NCBI GenBank assembly: GCA_900660155.1 | Contig: CABFPE010000727.1 | Location: 44,317-108,316, forward strand | DNA length: 64,000 nucleotides | Direction: 5' to 3' | Origin: Hofstenia miamia | Taxonomy: Eukaryota; Xenacoelomorpha; Acoela; Hofsteniidae | Shown here: in pieces, positions 22,321 to 36,639 of the stretch | How positions within the stretch are numbered: position 1 is the first letter of the stretch | How the letters are laid out: each line of letters begins with the position of its first letter | The notes under the pieces: generated by a model | Databases searched by the model: none | The model's input: the letters and a program-made list of their open reading frames with translations, nothing else | Told to the model about the DNA's origin: nothing | Program-made: the position numbers and the translations under genes

Positions 22321-24190
22321 GTTAACATATGAATAAATCTAGAGGGCGTATTTCAATAATACCCATAGAAACATTAGTATTTTGGCTATTATTATCATTA
22401 ATATCTATATCGTACCCATTAATAAACTGTGGTTGTTTCAATGAAATAGTTTTGATAAAAATAATGTTAAGGTTGAAATGTTGTGATAAACAAAAATGCG
22501 ACTTACATTTTCAAATCTCTAAAATATACTCAAAGGTGGAAGCGGAATGATTATTCTTTTGGGAACATCGTATTAGTTGGATCAACATTTCATGCATTCG
22601 AAACTAATTGAGATAATTGAGTTATTTAAATGAAATGTTTAGTAAAATGCACAATAATATCATAATTCAAATTCCATCTATAAAACAATTCCCTCTATTA
22701 AAAATAGTGATATTTCGTAAGCTTGCTCATTAGAGGCTGATTGTTCCTTTCAACAAAAACGTAAGCGGGATTTTTTGTGAGAGCTGTCATTTATCATTAG
22801 CAAATTTAAATGTATTTGAAAACTCTTCTTAGTATCTTTTGGGACCTGTTGAAAAGCCCATGCAATAATATAGATATATGAATCTTCGACAATATTTATT
22901 GATTTGTGCTTGTGTAATACATTAATGAATGACAATAAACTAGATCCTCAGGGTTTGTGTGGTTATTTGAATTGAACAATTGCTGTTTGCTTCATGCAAA
23001 AAGACCATCTTCAGGTGCTCAGGCTTTAAAGTGATAATTATTAACAGTAATAATATGCACGGAAGATGGTAAAAATGCATGTATGCTATAAAATTTATGT
23101 TGATAATTTTAAAATATTCGAAGAAAATGTGTTTAAATAATATTTTTCAAGGTATTCTGCAATAAGTTAGCAATTGAATTTTTTAAATTACAAAATCATT
23201 GCTGACAACCTTGTGTGTTGTTTTGCATCAATGCAAATGGCATTTAGGTTATATTCATTTCAATTTGACTATTGAAATATCTCATTGTACATTTTCGACA
23301 ATGGCTTAACGAGAATAGAAAGCGGCCTACTTTATACAATGTCATTTCTAATTTGGAAATAGCAAAATATTGATACTGCAATTCATATTTAGGCCAATAT
23401 AGAATCGCATATGAGCTTGGTTTACTAAGCTTAATGTTTATAGTACTTGAAGAGGTCTTTTTACACAAAGGGTCAGCAATTATTACGTTATATGCCAATT
23501 TTTCTAGGATTTTTTCATGCTAAATTTCGTACCATTGGCAAAAAAATACATAAATGAATTTACATACTTTGCTAAAAAAAACGGTTTTATCAAAATGACT
23601 AATATAATTTTTCTGATCTATGATAAAGAAATAAAATCGATACACTGGTTTTGTGCATTAGAATACAACCAATTTTTTGTATGTATAAGCCTTAACGTAA
23701 ACCTTATTTCACACCAATTTTTATCTTCTGTCAGACACTTGATATTGTGATGTCAAAACCTAAAGAAATTAAGCAATTATCACAGCTTTTACATAAAGTA
23801 TCTAAAGCAAACCAAATTGCTCCTAGTGGTTATGATTACTGGCAACACTTAACTTATGTTTTTCTAAAAAAAATTGTTCTTTTTAATAACAGATGTATGA
23901 AGCACTCGTAACCTTGGTTATTATCTTTTAAAAAAATTTTATATGTTATTTTTGGGTGTATACAGCGCAAAACATGTTAATTTACTATGATTTTTTATCT
24001 AATATATTCACTCCAATTTAAACACGTTTTCTGTATTTTTTAGTTGTAGTGCAATGCTAATAAAAACAGTAGAGAAATGAAGTATTAAATTTCAATTATG
24101 GCATGTTAAAAAATGTAAACAAAGGTAATTTGTGGCAGCACAGTCTTAATACGGAATAATCCACAGTCCTGTTCTTTGTTCTGTTAATAG
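22320..24190. other. AT-rich stretch without recognisable genes
   Basis: Several 60-85-codon frames occur on both strands (for example minus 23244-23498, containing YWPKYELQYQYFAISKLEMT), but none has splice signals or family features that would support an exon. Confidence 0.4.
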
Positions 24191-24199
24191 GACTTGAAG

Positions 24200-24620
24200 T
24201 CGGAGATAGAACTGCGGTGGGCAGGGGTTTTACTGAATATTGGAAAAAATGAGCAGAAATTGAAAACGTTGCTAGTGAATACTATATAATTTCTTAAACA
24301 ACGTTTTGAAATTGTATATTAGTATTTTATACTCTTGAAAAACTCCAATTAGAATTTTCAATTTCAGTTAGCTGGGATTTTATCAGAAGTTTATAACATA
24401 CCTAACCTTAGGTCCAAACGATGATTATTTATCCGCGAGTAAAATTTAAAGTCTAACAAACAGTAAATATTTTAATCACAACCAATTATATCAGGAAATT
24501 CCACGCAGAAATAATCGTGTGTTTCGGGGCTTAGTCTAGTATGCGGCCAAATTGTAGACATTTTCTTAACAAGAGTCATAAAAAGTGCTGAATTGGAATT
24601 AGGTTGGTTGAGAACGATTC
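24200..24620. repeat. Diverged dispersed repeat, copy 2
   Basis: Related to 16215-16640 as described there: GGGCAGGGGTTTTACTGAAT, then TATACTCTTGAAAAACTCCA, then a TTTCAG block, and CGTGTGTTTCGGGGCTTAGT. The two copies are old and share no open frame of any length. The right part may continue into the gap. Confidence 0.4.
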
Positions 24621-24689
24621 CGGCCTTGCAAGGATTTTGCTTAAGTTTTTGGTTGGAGTTACTAAGTTATAAGGAGAAAAAATTCTAAA

Positions 24690-25689
24690 NNNNNNNNNNN
24701 NNNNNNNNNNNNNNNNNNNNNNNNNNNNNNNNNNNNNNNNNNNNNNNNNNNNNNNNNNNNNNNNNNNNNNNNNNNNNNNNNNNNNNNNNNNNNNNNNNNN
24801 NNNNNNNNNNNNNNNNNNNNNNNNNNNNNNNNNNNNNNNNNNNNNNNNNNNNNNNNNNNNNNNNNNNNNNNNNNNNNNNNNNNNNNNNNNNNNNNNNNNN
24901 NNNNNNNNNNNNNNNNNNNNNNNNNNNNNNNNNNNNNNNNNNNNNNNNNNNNNNNNNNNNNNNNNNNNNNNNNNNNNNNNNNNNNNNNNNNNNNNNNNNN
25001 NNNNNNNNNNNNNNNNNNNNNNNNNNNNNNNNNNNNNNNNNNNNNNNNNNNNNNNNNNNNNNNNNNNNNNNNNNNNNNNNNNNNNNNNNNNNNNNNNNNN
25101 NNNNNNNNNNNNNNNNNNNNNNNNNNNNNNNNNNNNNNNNNNNNNNNNNNNNNNNNNNNNNNNNNNNNNNNNNNNNNNNNNNNNNNNNNNNNNNNNNNNN
25201 NNNNNNNNNNNNNNNNNNNNNNNNNNNNNNNNNNNNNNNNNNNNNNNNNNNNNNNNNNNNNNNNNNNNNNNNNNNNNNNNNNNNNNNNNNNNNNNNNNNN
25301 NNNNNNNNNNNNNNNNNNNNNNNNNNNNNNNNNNNNNNNNNNNNNNNNNNNNNNNNNNNNNNNNNNNNNNNNNNNNNNNNNNNNNNNNNNNNNNNNNNNN
25401 NNNNNNNNNNNNNNNNNNNNNNNNNNNNNNNNNNNNNNNNNNNNNNNNNNNNNNNNNNNNNNNNNNNNNNNNNNNNNNNNNNNNNNNNNNNNNNNNNNNN
25501 NNNNNNNNNNNNNNNNNNNNNNNNNNNNNNNNNNNNNNNNNNNNNNNNNNNNNNNNNNNNNNNNNNNNNNNNNNNNNNNNNNNNNNNNNNNNNNNNNNNN
25601 NNNNNNNNNNNNNNNNNNNNNNNNNNNNNNNNNNNNNNNNNNNNNNNNNNNNNNNNNNNNNNNNNNNNNNNNNNNNNNNNNNNNNNNNN
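24690..25689. other. Assembly gap (1000 N)
   Basis: A round 1000 unknown bases, so the length is nominal. The LINE that starts at its right edge may extend into it. Confidence 0.98.
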
Positions 25690-27335
<1,646 letters not shown>

Positions 27336-28146
27336 AATAAAAAAATTATATAATGATAGAAGCAGTACAACAACTAAAACATGCTGTGATCAAATTGTCA
27401 ATACTATAGAAAATAATCTTTACGTTGGATGTCATCAAAGATTGCGGTTTTAATAAAGCATTACGAAAGCTTTTTCCTTGCCCTCTTCAAAATTAAGGAA
27501 GTGAGAATTATGAAGACTATATACTACATTACAATGTTGGAATAGATTGAATAGCTTCGGTCTTCAATTTTTCAGCAATATTCAGTTTCGCCAAATATGT
27601 ACCATATGTACCAAATGCATTAGACTGTTCACTTAAATCTGTACAAAGCAAAATATTGTGTAAAAACAGTCAAAGAATTTCAGAATCGCAAATTTGGCTT
27701 TGAACAAAAAATATGCTTACGTAACAAAAGTCTTCAACATTTTTACACAAATTTTGAGCCATCAAAATACTTAGAATTATGCATTGCTAAAGAAGCTTAC
27801 CTACACTGCAGTGTTAGACTCACAAATTACATGTGTAAATCCATATCGTTATCACTGTTTTACTAAAGCAACTAAAAGCAGCTGTATATCTTTAAGCCAT
27901 ACCTTCACCCATAAGATATACATTCTTCAGAACTTAGTTACCAACTCTCAAAAACAGAGCAAGAAAAAATCTGGAAAGTAATTAATTAATCGGACAAAAA
28001 AAGCAAACTTAAAAAAAGTCATTTATTAACAAAATTTCAGACTTTTCCATGGATTCCATGAATTCTGAACTTTTTTGGCACAGTGCATTGTCCTGATGGA
28101 ACATCTAGCAGAGGCTCTGCATAGGCTGTTAAAATTTATATTCCAT

Positions 28147-28621
28147 CTATCCTGACATTTTTTTGAATCCCAGAAGTACAAATATTCCAAAAACCATCAG
28201 TGTTTTGGAATCACCATGAACTTTATTTGGTAAGTTCATGGTTTTGAAACGATTTCCCTGTCCAGATGGTCTTTTGACAAATTGCACATGCCTTCCTGAT
28301 AGCACACAACTTTCATCAGAAAATATTACCGTCGCCCAGTCGAAATCTGTATTTTTCCTCTCCATCTTGCAGAGGACAATCTTCGTTTTGGCTTTATGCG
28401 TGACAAAAGTGGTTTTCGGATCGCTCTTCAATATATCGTCCATATTTGTACAAAATTCGGCAATTTGCAAAATCATGCAACAAATATCCATCACTACAAT
28501 CACGTTTCAACTGTTTTACTGCAAATGTGAGCAAATAATGGAAAGACGGGCTATATTTGCTTGGGGACGGTTCGTTGTTATAGAAGGACCAAATTCGAAC
28601 GGTTCTTTCACAATGTAACAT
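28147..28621 (-). pseudogene. Decayed Tc1-type transposase
   Basis: The minus strand reads FDWATVIFSDESCVLSGRHV, then QFVKRPSGQGNRF and LPNKVHGDSKTLMVFGIF. These correspond to the first catalytic Asp block (W..VIFSDES) and the R.P.G.....P..KH....VWG segment of Tc1 transposases. The upstream frame at 28394-28621 is shifted and holds remnants of the preceding region. No TIRs were found. This family differs from both the 20.7-kb and 10.1-kb elements. Confidence 0.75.
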
Positions 28622-28797
28622 AATTGAAGATACATAAAATTATACTTTCAAACCTGGAAAAATTTGAGAATTTTTTCAAATCAATCCAACTGTTTTTTGA
28701 AGGAAATAGTTTTACAAGCGCTTTGACGTGAATAATGATAATATTCTTGTGCAATTATCAGAAATATTAGGCTTAGACCTAAGTGCTAACAAGTATC

Positions 28798-28953
28798 TTA
28801 TGAAATTTTAGAATTCAAAGTACCAATTACATCGAAGAGAACAATGTTGATATGAAAAACATTTGTCGGAACTAGTATGCACAAGGCTATATCTTTATTC
28901 GATTTGCATTCTTCAGAGGTTGTAACTAATTGACAAACAGAGTCAGGAAGAAT
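28798..28953 (-). CDS. Candidate orphan terminal exon, unknown protein
   Basis: A good minus-strand acceptor (GGGTCTTTCAG) opens a frame in phase 0: ILPDSVCQLVTTSEECKSNK, then DIALCILVPTNVFHINIVLF and a stop after LNSKIS. The composition looks protein-like, with scattered Cys, Thr and charged residues. A GT after ...VLFD could be a donor instead of reading to the stop. No family is recognised and the partner exons are unknown. Confidence 0.3.
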   Translation of the reverse strand: MLPDSVCQLVTTSEECKSNKDIALCILVPTNVFHINIVLFDVIGTLNSKIS

Positions 28954-29119
28954 CTGAAAGACCCAATTAAGTATTTGGAGAAAATAGCAAAAGTAAAAGA
29001 GATTCGTAATTATAAAAATCACTGATTTGACTTTGGATTTTGTTACATCATTTGAAATGACGCAATCTAAAATTACTACAACTTCATTTGAAGGTGTTGA
29101 AAAAGTGACTAATATACTT

Positions 29120-29122
29120 ATG

Positions 29123-29153
<31 letters not shown>
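29120..29153. repeat. (TA)n microsatellite
   Basis: Short TA run. Confidence 0.85.
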
Positions 29154-29155
<2 letters not shown>

Positions 29156-29159
29156 TCTT

Positions 29160-32100
29160 ATCATGCGTTGATAATTTAATGAAGTTTTCAAGACATTGGC
29201 TGAGATATCCTTTCAATATAAAGATATTGTCTTAAAATATCCCTTCGGGTAGCCTAATACATTTGAGTCATGTTGCATACCTAAGATGTATATAAATAGT
29301 ACTTCGTTTTGTTGCTATCTCTAAATTTAGAGTTCCAAAACAAACATTTCTGTGAACATGTAAATGGGAATAAACCGAAAATTAGATTTTTCTGTACGAA
29401 TTCCCAAACATGGGAGCAGGAAAAATTATTATGGAGTGGGAATTGGAGGGGAACAAGAATTGTGCTCTTAAGGCCAACCTGGAAATTTCTGCATTAAATT
29501 CTTGATTTTGAGATTTTCTTTACTAAATGTCATTTTGTTTGTTTTGATACTACTTTTAGTTATATATTTAAAGAGTGGGGATTACCACATTAGACGAAAT
29601 ATTTATTTTTAAAATTCGCTATATGGCGTCGTAAAATATCGAATTAGTATGTAAAAAACAAAGGAAAATTTGGTACTTAGAGCTATATAACTTTTAATAT
29701 TGCAATTTGTTTGCGTTACGAAACAATTATGAGTAAATTACGCTTTGCTGCATGTATTCAGCCATTAAAATTCGAGATTGACCCAGTCAATGTTTTGACA
29801 AATGAGGTTAAATTTAGTAAAGAACTTTTCAAAAATTCGTTAGAATTTTCAAAAATTATTGCTTTGTAGAGGTGATTCCAATTTAATATTTCTATATTGC
29901 GAAACGAATTATTATTGCGGACCTCTTCTGGTGAACTTGCAGCTGTTTATTTTATTTCACTCAGTTTCGATCTTTGGACAAATGAGTTCAAAGTATGCCA
30001 TACACCCGCAGTTTTACACTACATTAGGACAGCCAGTACTCTGTCCATTCTTGTTCAACTCCTTACCTCTCTTCAGCATTCTCTGCGCTTTTGACGATAT
30101 GCACTAGGGTTATACAGTAAAATATGCGCGCTGACTAGCTCCATGTGAAACTATTTTTTATTTTTTAAATTTATCTATACTGGTTGCAAAGTATCGGCCA
30201 AAACAAATTTACAATTTACACTTTCGTAAGATTCGATTATTATAATTAATAAAGTAGACTAAATTTGGATACCTATAACTCCATGAATTTTTATACTATC
30301 GACACAGTTTAAATACCATTCGATGCTTGCTGAATAGCTCTATGATAAACTGATTTTTAATTTTGGAATTTTTTAATGTTCCCTATTTTTGGAGCGATAA
30401 ATGTAATTGATAAAAACATAACAATTTAATAGCTTTTCAATATTTGCTTTATGTAAACAAATAAACAGAGGATTAGAGATTCCTTTGATATCTGAAAGTA
30501 TGTCATTGACCTGTCTAGAGCAAAGCAATTTTAACGTTGGAGTAGAATAACTTCGGAAGGTTACTGTGAAGTCAATTTTGACGCTGTAGTCATAAAAAAT
30601 ATAACATTCTCCTACACAACAATAGCTCCATGTTGAAATGTTTGTCGATTTCCGATTTGATCAATACTTTTATTGTAAACTGCAAACAATGTATCATTCG
30701 ATTTTTACGAACTTATGTTGCTTTTCAAGGACAACTCATTCAGTGCAGCTCTATTTCATAGAAATGGGTGTTTGTTGTACACTATCTAGCTGCACTATAT
30801 TGCTTAATACATAATAGAAGTAATTACCAATCTCTTTGAGTAAAATTGATTAAAATAATACAATTCAATATATGTAAATGTTAAAAATGTCGCGCAATAT
30901 ATTTATAAATTTTAAAGGCAATACTAATTGAATCTTGTTCAGATTTCTTAGCTGTTTCACAGTTTAAAAGAATAACTCTAAACCTATTTTAAAAGATCAA
31001 AATCAAATTTTTCACTTCTTTTTTCTGTGTAATTTTGGAATTTTACTTAAAACAATTTCGAATTTCTATTATATTTCTTCAAATGACACATTTCAGAACC
31101 TCTTTGCTCTTTGAGTATTGATGCTATTGATAAACTGTATACATCAAAATGTTCGCAGTGAATAGTTCCAAGTAAAACTATTATTCCTTTTCTCGGCCAA
31201 TAGAAATTGTAAAAATTAACACTTTTGCTACTTTCGATTATTCAAATTTAAAAGCATGCTTTACATAATCTGTGTATTTGAAAAGAAATGCCTTTTATTT
31301 CTTATATTAAAAAATGTAGGATTGACGTTTTGTTTATTAAAATATTAATATACTTAAGTAATTTAAATAATTATCATTACAGTATATATTTTGCAAATTT
31401 TATAAAAATCGTAAGCTTGTGATATCCTTTATTACTGATGTTCAATTACGATAAGAGTGATAAAAATATCAAATCGTTAAGCTGGCCTAAATTCAAGTAA
31501 TTTAAAAAATATACAGGCATTTAAGCTTAGCAAGTTTTACCCCTCAATGTTGAGTTGCTTCCAGCGTCTCTGCATATTAACATATAATCCCGTTTTCATC
31601 TTGTGTGTTATTTGAAAGTGTGAAGATAATGCGTCATCAGCGCAAATGAGTTGCTTAAATCGAATTGCTTGTGATCGTCACATCGCTAATTATCTCGGGT
31701 GGTTAGACGTGCAATTCTTTCAAATGTGACAGATCACTTTTAACCAATCACTAGTCTAACCATGGCCTTAAACATCGAGATAAAATGAGTGCATTTAATT
31801 TCAAATAATTTTATGTTAATATTAAATTTGCACTACATTTCTTGACAGTTAGAGGGCTTATAAACGCTTAAATAAATTTCGGCTAATGAGGGCTGTATTG
31901 CAAAAACATTAAAAAGAAAACTCAAATTTGACGACTACATTTTTATGTTATTTATTCACAAAATTTGATTTCTCAACAAATAAAATCCAACACGCACACC
32001 ATAATATAACCTTAACAATAGGGGCTTGGTCCCAATCAATTTTTAGCAAATGGGCTGAGCCCCCCCCCCGGAAAACACAAGGTGAACAATGTCTGCATAA

Positions 32101-32550
32101 AAGAGGATTTCAATACATGAAGCAAGATAAAAGCCTTAACTGGAAAGTGTCTAATATTTTTCTATCATTCGCTTTTGTGGAATTAAGTCAATTGTGTTAA
32201 ATCACTGGGCATTGAAGCTTTATGCCAATAATTGCAATTGCTCTTTGCACTAATATCTGAACTTGGAAAATTTGTTTTTCGATTCCAATCTCATATTATA
32301 TTAAAATTGAATTTGGCAAATATATCCTAAGAGAATTTAGTAAGTCCTAGTGTACAGTGTTCGATTTTTCAACAATTAACCAAATTTCGAAATACTGTGT
32401 CTAATTCAGGGCAGTTCACTTTTATATCTGAATGAACAAGTGAAAGCTTCGATTGGTGATTTCCTAATGAATATTTATGCCATCAAATTTGATTTATTAA
32501 TACATAATTTTTTTAAGCTATTCAAGCCTATTACAGAATTTAGTAAATCA
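29160..32550. other. AT-rich stretch without recognisable genes
   Basis: No exon or element could be supported. The block 31540-31760 has a more balanced composition (AATGCGTCATCAGCGCAAAT, TTGTGATCGTCACATCGC) and might be regulatory for the gene at 32.6 kb. A run of nine C at 32060-32068 is the longest homopolymer of G or C seen here. Confidence 0.35.
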
Positions 32551-32556
32551 AATTAT

Positions 32557-33309
32557 TTACAAATTTGTTCTTCTAATTAAAAAAAGGTAGATAACAGCAG
32601 CGTCCATTATTAATTCAAAGCAAGCCAATGAAAACCATAAACTTGGATGGATAGCATAGACCGTCCAATCTCTGCCATAATATATAAAGCTAATTGCATG
32701 AGAGAATTCTGCCAATTTTCTAAATATATTGCAAACAAGAACTACAGAAAACGTTTGTATCAATCTCGATTGTAATGTATCATGAGAAATTGCTTTCAAT
32801 ATTCTTTTACCAAAAAGAATTGAAGTCAATGGTATAAGCACTTTGGCTGTCCACATCATAACAATTAGACTCAATACAATAGCTAGGTTTTTAACATGAA
32901 GAACGTACCAAAATATTATACTTTGCAGCAAAGCAACTGCGGTGGCTGAAACTAAAATAAGCAGCCAATTTTTTAAAGTGCTATGTTGATTAAAGCTCAG
33001 CCTTTTCGGAATATCGGTTATGAGAAATACATAAATGAGTAAACTATAGCTGTTTGGGAAAGTCCTGGCTCCCATTGATATTCCCACAGTAAAACGTTTA
33101 ATCATATAAAGATCGAAAGCCACACTATAATACATCCAAGTGCATATGTTATAGATTTCAAAGCAAATAAGCAACTGCGTGCATGAAAAATATAGTGGGC
33201 ATTTTGATTTCAATGATTGAAGTTTGACAATTGTGAAAACAGCAAGGCCAAGTGTAAGAATCGAAATCATGATGTAAATTACAAATTCACCATTCGATAC
33301 TTTGAACAT
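32557..33309 (-). CDS. Unknown seven-helix membrane protein, single exon
   Basis: An intact 250-residue frame starting at the first ATG and ending RRTNL-stop. Hydrophobic segments lie at about residues 9-30, 39-63, 85-99, 115-137, 141-165, 183-200 and 223-245, separated by short loops with basic residues (KRF, PKRL, GKRILK). There is no signal peptide separate from the first helix. I cannot place it in a named family. The seven-helix layout with short loops is reminiscent of the TOM1/GPR137-like group or of a diverged chemoreceptor, but no diagnostic motif (DRY, NPxxY) is present. It is surrounded by transposon remnants and has no introns, so a retrocopy is possible. Confidence 0.6.
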   Translation of the reverse strand: MFKVSNGEFVIYIMISILTLGLAVFTIVKLQSLKSKCPLYFSCTQLLICFEIYNICTWMYYSVAFDLYMIKRFTVGISMGARTFPNSYSLLIYVFLITDIPKRLSFNQHSTLKNWLLILVSATAVALLQSIIFWYVLHVKNLAIVLSLIVMMWTAKVLIPLTSILFGKRILKAISHDTLQSRLIQTFSVVLVCNIFRKLAEFSHAISFIYYGRDWTVYAIHPSLWFSLACFELIMDAAVIYLFLIRRTNL

Positions 33310-33666
33310 TGTTTAATTGGTATCGTCAATTAGAAGCATCTAAATGACAGTTTAAATGTATGTAGAAATTGAATAATAGACGCTTTATATATGTATGGTC
33401 TTCTTTGTTTATTCAAATTTGGCCAACACGAACTATGATTTTCAGAGATTCCATTATTGTCAAAATAGACTATATAATTTTTAATGTAAAATATTGGCAC
33501 ATAGTGCACAATGTGACATATCTATAAGCTTTTCCATGTGCAGAATATTGTTCCCCATCACGCCTCATAAAAACTCTTGGGACTCACGGATTCCCACAAC
33601 ACAATTCATATGTATGTATATCTATATTAACTATTTATGCTTAGTGGTTTTCAGTCAAATTTTGCA

Positions 33667-33671
<5 letters not shown>

Positions 33672-33708
<37 letters not shown>
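33672..33708. repeat. (TA)n microsatellite
   Basis: TA run followed by TACATACATA. Confidence 0.9.
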
Positions 33709-33710
<2 letters not shown>

Positions 33711-34189
33711 CATACATGTATATATACTTTTGCTCAGCGCTTTGTTCAGTCTTGCCGAATTGTTCACTTCTGTACATTCTAGATATAATATACACTATGT
33801 ACGGTTATTTAAAAGACATTTTTGGGAATTAATTATCTTGAAGAAACGTATTTGTGCCATTAAACTATCTTATAAATTATTTAAGCATATTAAACGTGCA
33901 ACTATGTGCAGTTATTTAAAACGTTCTTTGTTCGATTGGCTGATTTTCATGCTATTATGAAGATTCGTAATACTCCCACTTGATCTTTAACAGAAAATGT
34001 CCCGTGGCTGAATGAATCCGCTAAATTTTTAGTTGATGCAAATCTTCCCCTGTCAATATATTTATATTATGTAGTGAACCAAAAAGTTTACTGAAAAATT
34101 TAGTCACTATGAATTTTCGGAATTTCAGGATTTCTCTCATCAAAAACGTAAATTTAAATATTTTAGGAACTTTAACCTTCCTAAACTTG

Positions 34190-35035
34190 TACAAAACAAG
34201 TTAGAAATTTTGATGTAAAAGGCGCAGGAAGGACTGTTTCATCATTAGACTGTATTGCTGATCCAACAGAAGAAATCGTTTCAAAAATGAGAGCAAACAC
34301 TCATGCAGCAGACCTCCATTGGTTGCAGTTTTATATACAACCAATTTGAAGCTAAATATTGAAAAAACAAAGTTCATGATACTAAGCAAATCAAATGATG
34401 AGAAACTTAGCTTACAAGTAAACAATAAAATCATTGAAGAAGAAAATATAATTGTATACCTAAGGTATTATTTTTGATGATAAACATTTAAAAAACATAT
34501 TAATAAAATATTGAAAAAAATGGTTCAATGGATCAAAGGCCTTTGAAAATTACAAAATTTTAAACCATTAAATGGAAAATTATGATCTTGGAATCACATA
34601 TTCTTCCTCAGTGTTTATATTCATCTTATCTGCTGACAAACTTTCCTAAAAGATCAAAAAATAAGTTACAAAGAATGTTGAATTGGAGTTTAGTTATCAT
34701 CTCGGAAAATAGCAATCTTTTTTCAATGGCCTATTTACAAAAACTAAAATCATTTTCAAATATTTTCAAAATTAGATCAAAAGAAGAACTTTTATTAAAA
34801 CTGCATATTAGAACCAAGTGCCATAAAAAGTTAACTTTACAAAAAGAATTTTAAAGAACTGTTTCATAAATTACTTTATAGATCTATGGAACAAATAATC
34901 ACCTGAAGTTGAAGAATCTAATTTTAAAGAATTTAAGAAAAATATTAAATTTGAATTATTACCAAAGAAAGAAAACGTATTTGGATATTTAAAGAACCAA
35001 ATCTGTACCTTAGTAATATCAATTTGCAACTAAGC
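34190..35035 (+). mobile_element. LINE remnant (RT thumb and C-terminus)
   Basis: LNIEKTKFMILSKSNDEKLS is the post-YADD part of a non-LTR reverse transcriptase. After it come ESHILPQCLYSSYLLTNFPK, NKLQRMLNWSLVIISENSNL and, in a shifted frame, YFIDLWNK, the LWN motif near LINE C-termini. Several stops and frameshifts separate these blocks. The copy lacks the catalytic core. Confidence 0.75.
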
Positions 35036-35249
35036 GGAATTATAGAAAACAATTTACTTTAAAGCTTAAGTATTTTTATACTTTTTTGTAATGTACAACG
35101 GTTTAAAATAAATTGTTACTATTTTTATTAAAGATCTTGAGTAATTTTGAAAGAAGTTGCCCAGACATCAAAGTGATTGTAGTAGAAGATCTTATAGTTC
35201 TTAATTCTCCTATAGGCTCAGAGAAAACTTCTTGAAACTTCTTTTAAAA

Positions 35250-36195
35250 ATTTAACATGCCAAAGCATAATTACCCTTTGCACGCTGCTCCATGCTTTCT
35301 CAACGGTGACGTGGTAGATGAGTATGATCGAGTCGCAACTCAAGCTTTTGAAAATATTACTAACGCTACCTTCAAGCACTTCTCAAGCCAGATTTTCTCC
35401 AAAACGTGGTGGTATAGGGTTGCCTTGCACTGCTCTCATAGCACCCGTAGTACGTTCCTTGCTTGCAGATGTTGTTCAAGCCCACAATGAGGAACACTCA
35501 ATCAAACTTTATCATTGAATTTCTATTGTTTGGTTCAAGTCAAGATTAAGAAGAAAAAATGCGATAAGTGAAAACAAATTAGAATCTCATCTACTGAATA
35601 ATCCAGGTGAGGCAGCATTTAGTATTTAGAATAGTCTGAGGTCTACTTCTTACCCTTCCGGCCAACCTACTGAACAAAAATCTTGATTAAGGTTCTCTAT
35701 GCTGCAGAGCTTCGTTGTCGCAACGATACACTTGAGTCGCAAGAGAACAACTGCTTTTCAGCATATCAAGGAACAATTGCATTCACATGACTAAATGTGT
35801 ACTCTTCTGTGAATCTAGGTCTAAAATAACTAACCTAAGCCTCAGGGTTGTTGTAGCACAGAGACTTGGCAGCAAAGTTTGTAAGCCCCACACTTGTATT
35901 TGTGACTCATTGGCTGATTCTGACGGGCGGCATGGCTTTTCGTACAAAAAGAGTGCTGATCGCTCCTCTCACCACAACACATTTAAATGACATTTTTAGG
36001 CGAGCTTTCAATTCTGCTGACGTCTCTTCTATATTAGAAGCACCTGGTCGGCACGTTTAGACGAGACGGAATGACTTTCGTTCCATGAAGGTGAAGTCGA
36101 CTTTGTCTTTGGGAGGTAACTGTAGTTGATGCTCTGGCCCCCAAGCAGAATTAACAATTGTGTTCCCTTCAAAGCTGCAGAAATGCTGAGTGAAC
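35250..36195 (+). mobile_element. Remnant of a LINE-like element with restriction-like endonuclease tail
   Basis: FSPKRGGIGLP resembles the L..R.GG.G conserved block found near the C-terminus of certain invertebrate non-LTR polyproteins. Downstream, VVAQRLGSKVCKPHTCICDS, DSDGRHGFSYKKSADR, then the H.TLNDI.RRA-like stretch HLNDIFRRAFNSADVS match the Cys-His and RH...ND segments that precede the PD-type nuclease motif. Frameshifts break it and the nuclease core is not intact. The block is richer in G+C than its surroundings. Confidence 0.65.
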
Positions 36196-36535
36196 TAAGA
36201 TAAATAATTGAATGTTAGCTACGACTTTCAACCCGTCGCCTTTGAAAATTTTTTTTTATTATGTTGTAAAGTTGATCATTTTATTTATATTAAGTTAATA
36301 TGATAAGAGATCCTATTTTTAGAGTTTGAAAAACCTTAATCTCTAAAGTGCTTCATTAACAAACAAAATTAAGCAGCATATGCAATGTGTGTAAAAATGT
36401 TTCCTGTCTATGGATATAATGGTTTTGCAATAGTGTAATAGATAAGGTATACTTTATTCCGATAAATGTTAGCAATTAGAAACTAGTAATTCAACATCAT
36501 AATAGCATGATAAAAAATACAAACATACATACAAA

Positions 36536-36566
36536 TATATATATATATAATAACTAAATATATATA
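36536..36566. repeat. (TA)n-rich simple repeat
   Basis: Broken TA repeats with TAACTAAATA units. Confidence 0.7.
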
Positions 36567-36639
36567 TAAATAACTAAAATAAATCCATTAGGCCTTGACA
36601 AAAATGTCTAGGAGATTTTAAGAACGAGTTTTTTTAATA

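Noticed and set aside
33494-33960. Two overlapping frames with IYIYIY runs
   Set aside because: Created by the (TA)n tract at 33.67 kb; no splice or family support.
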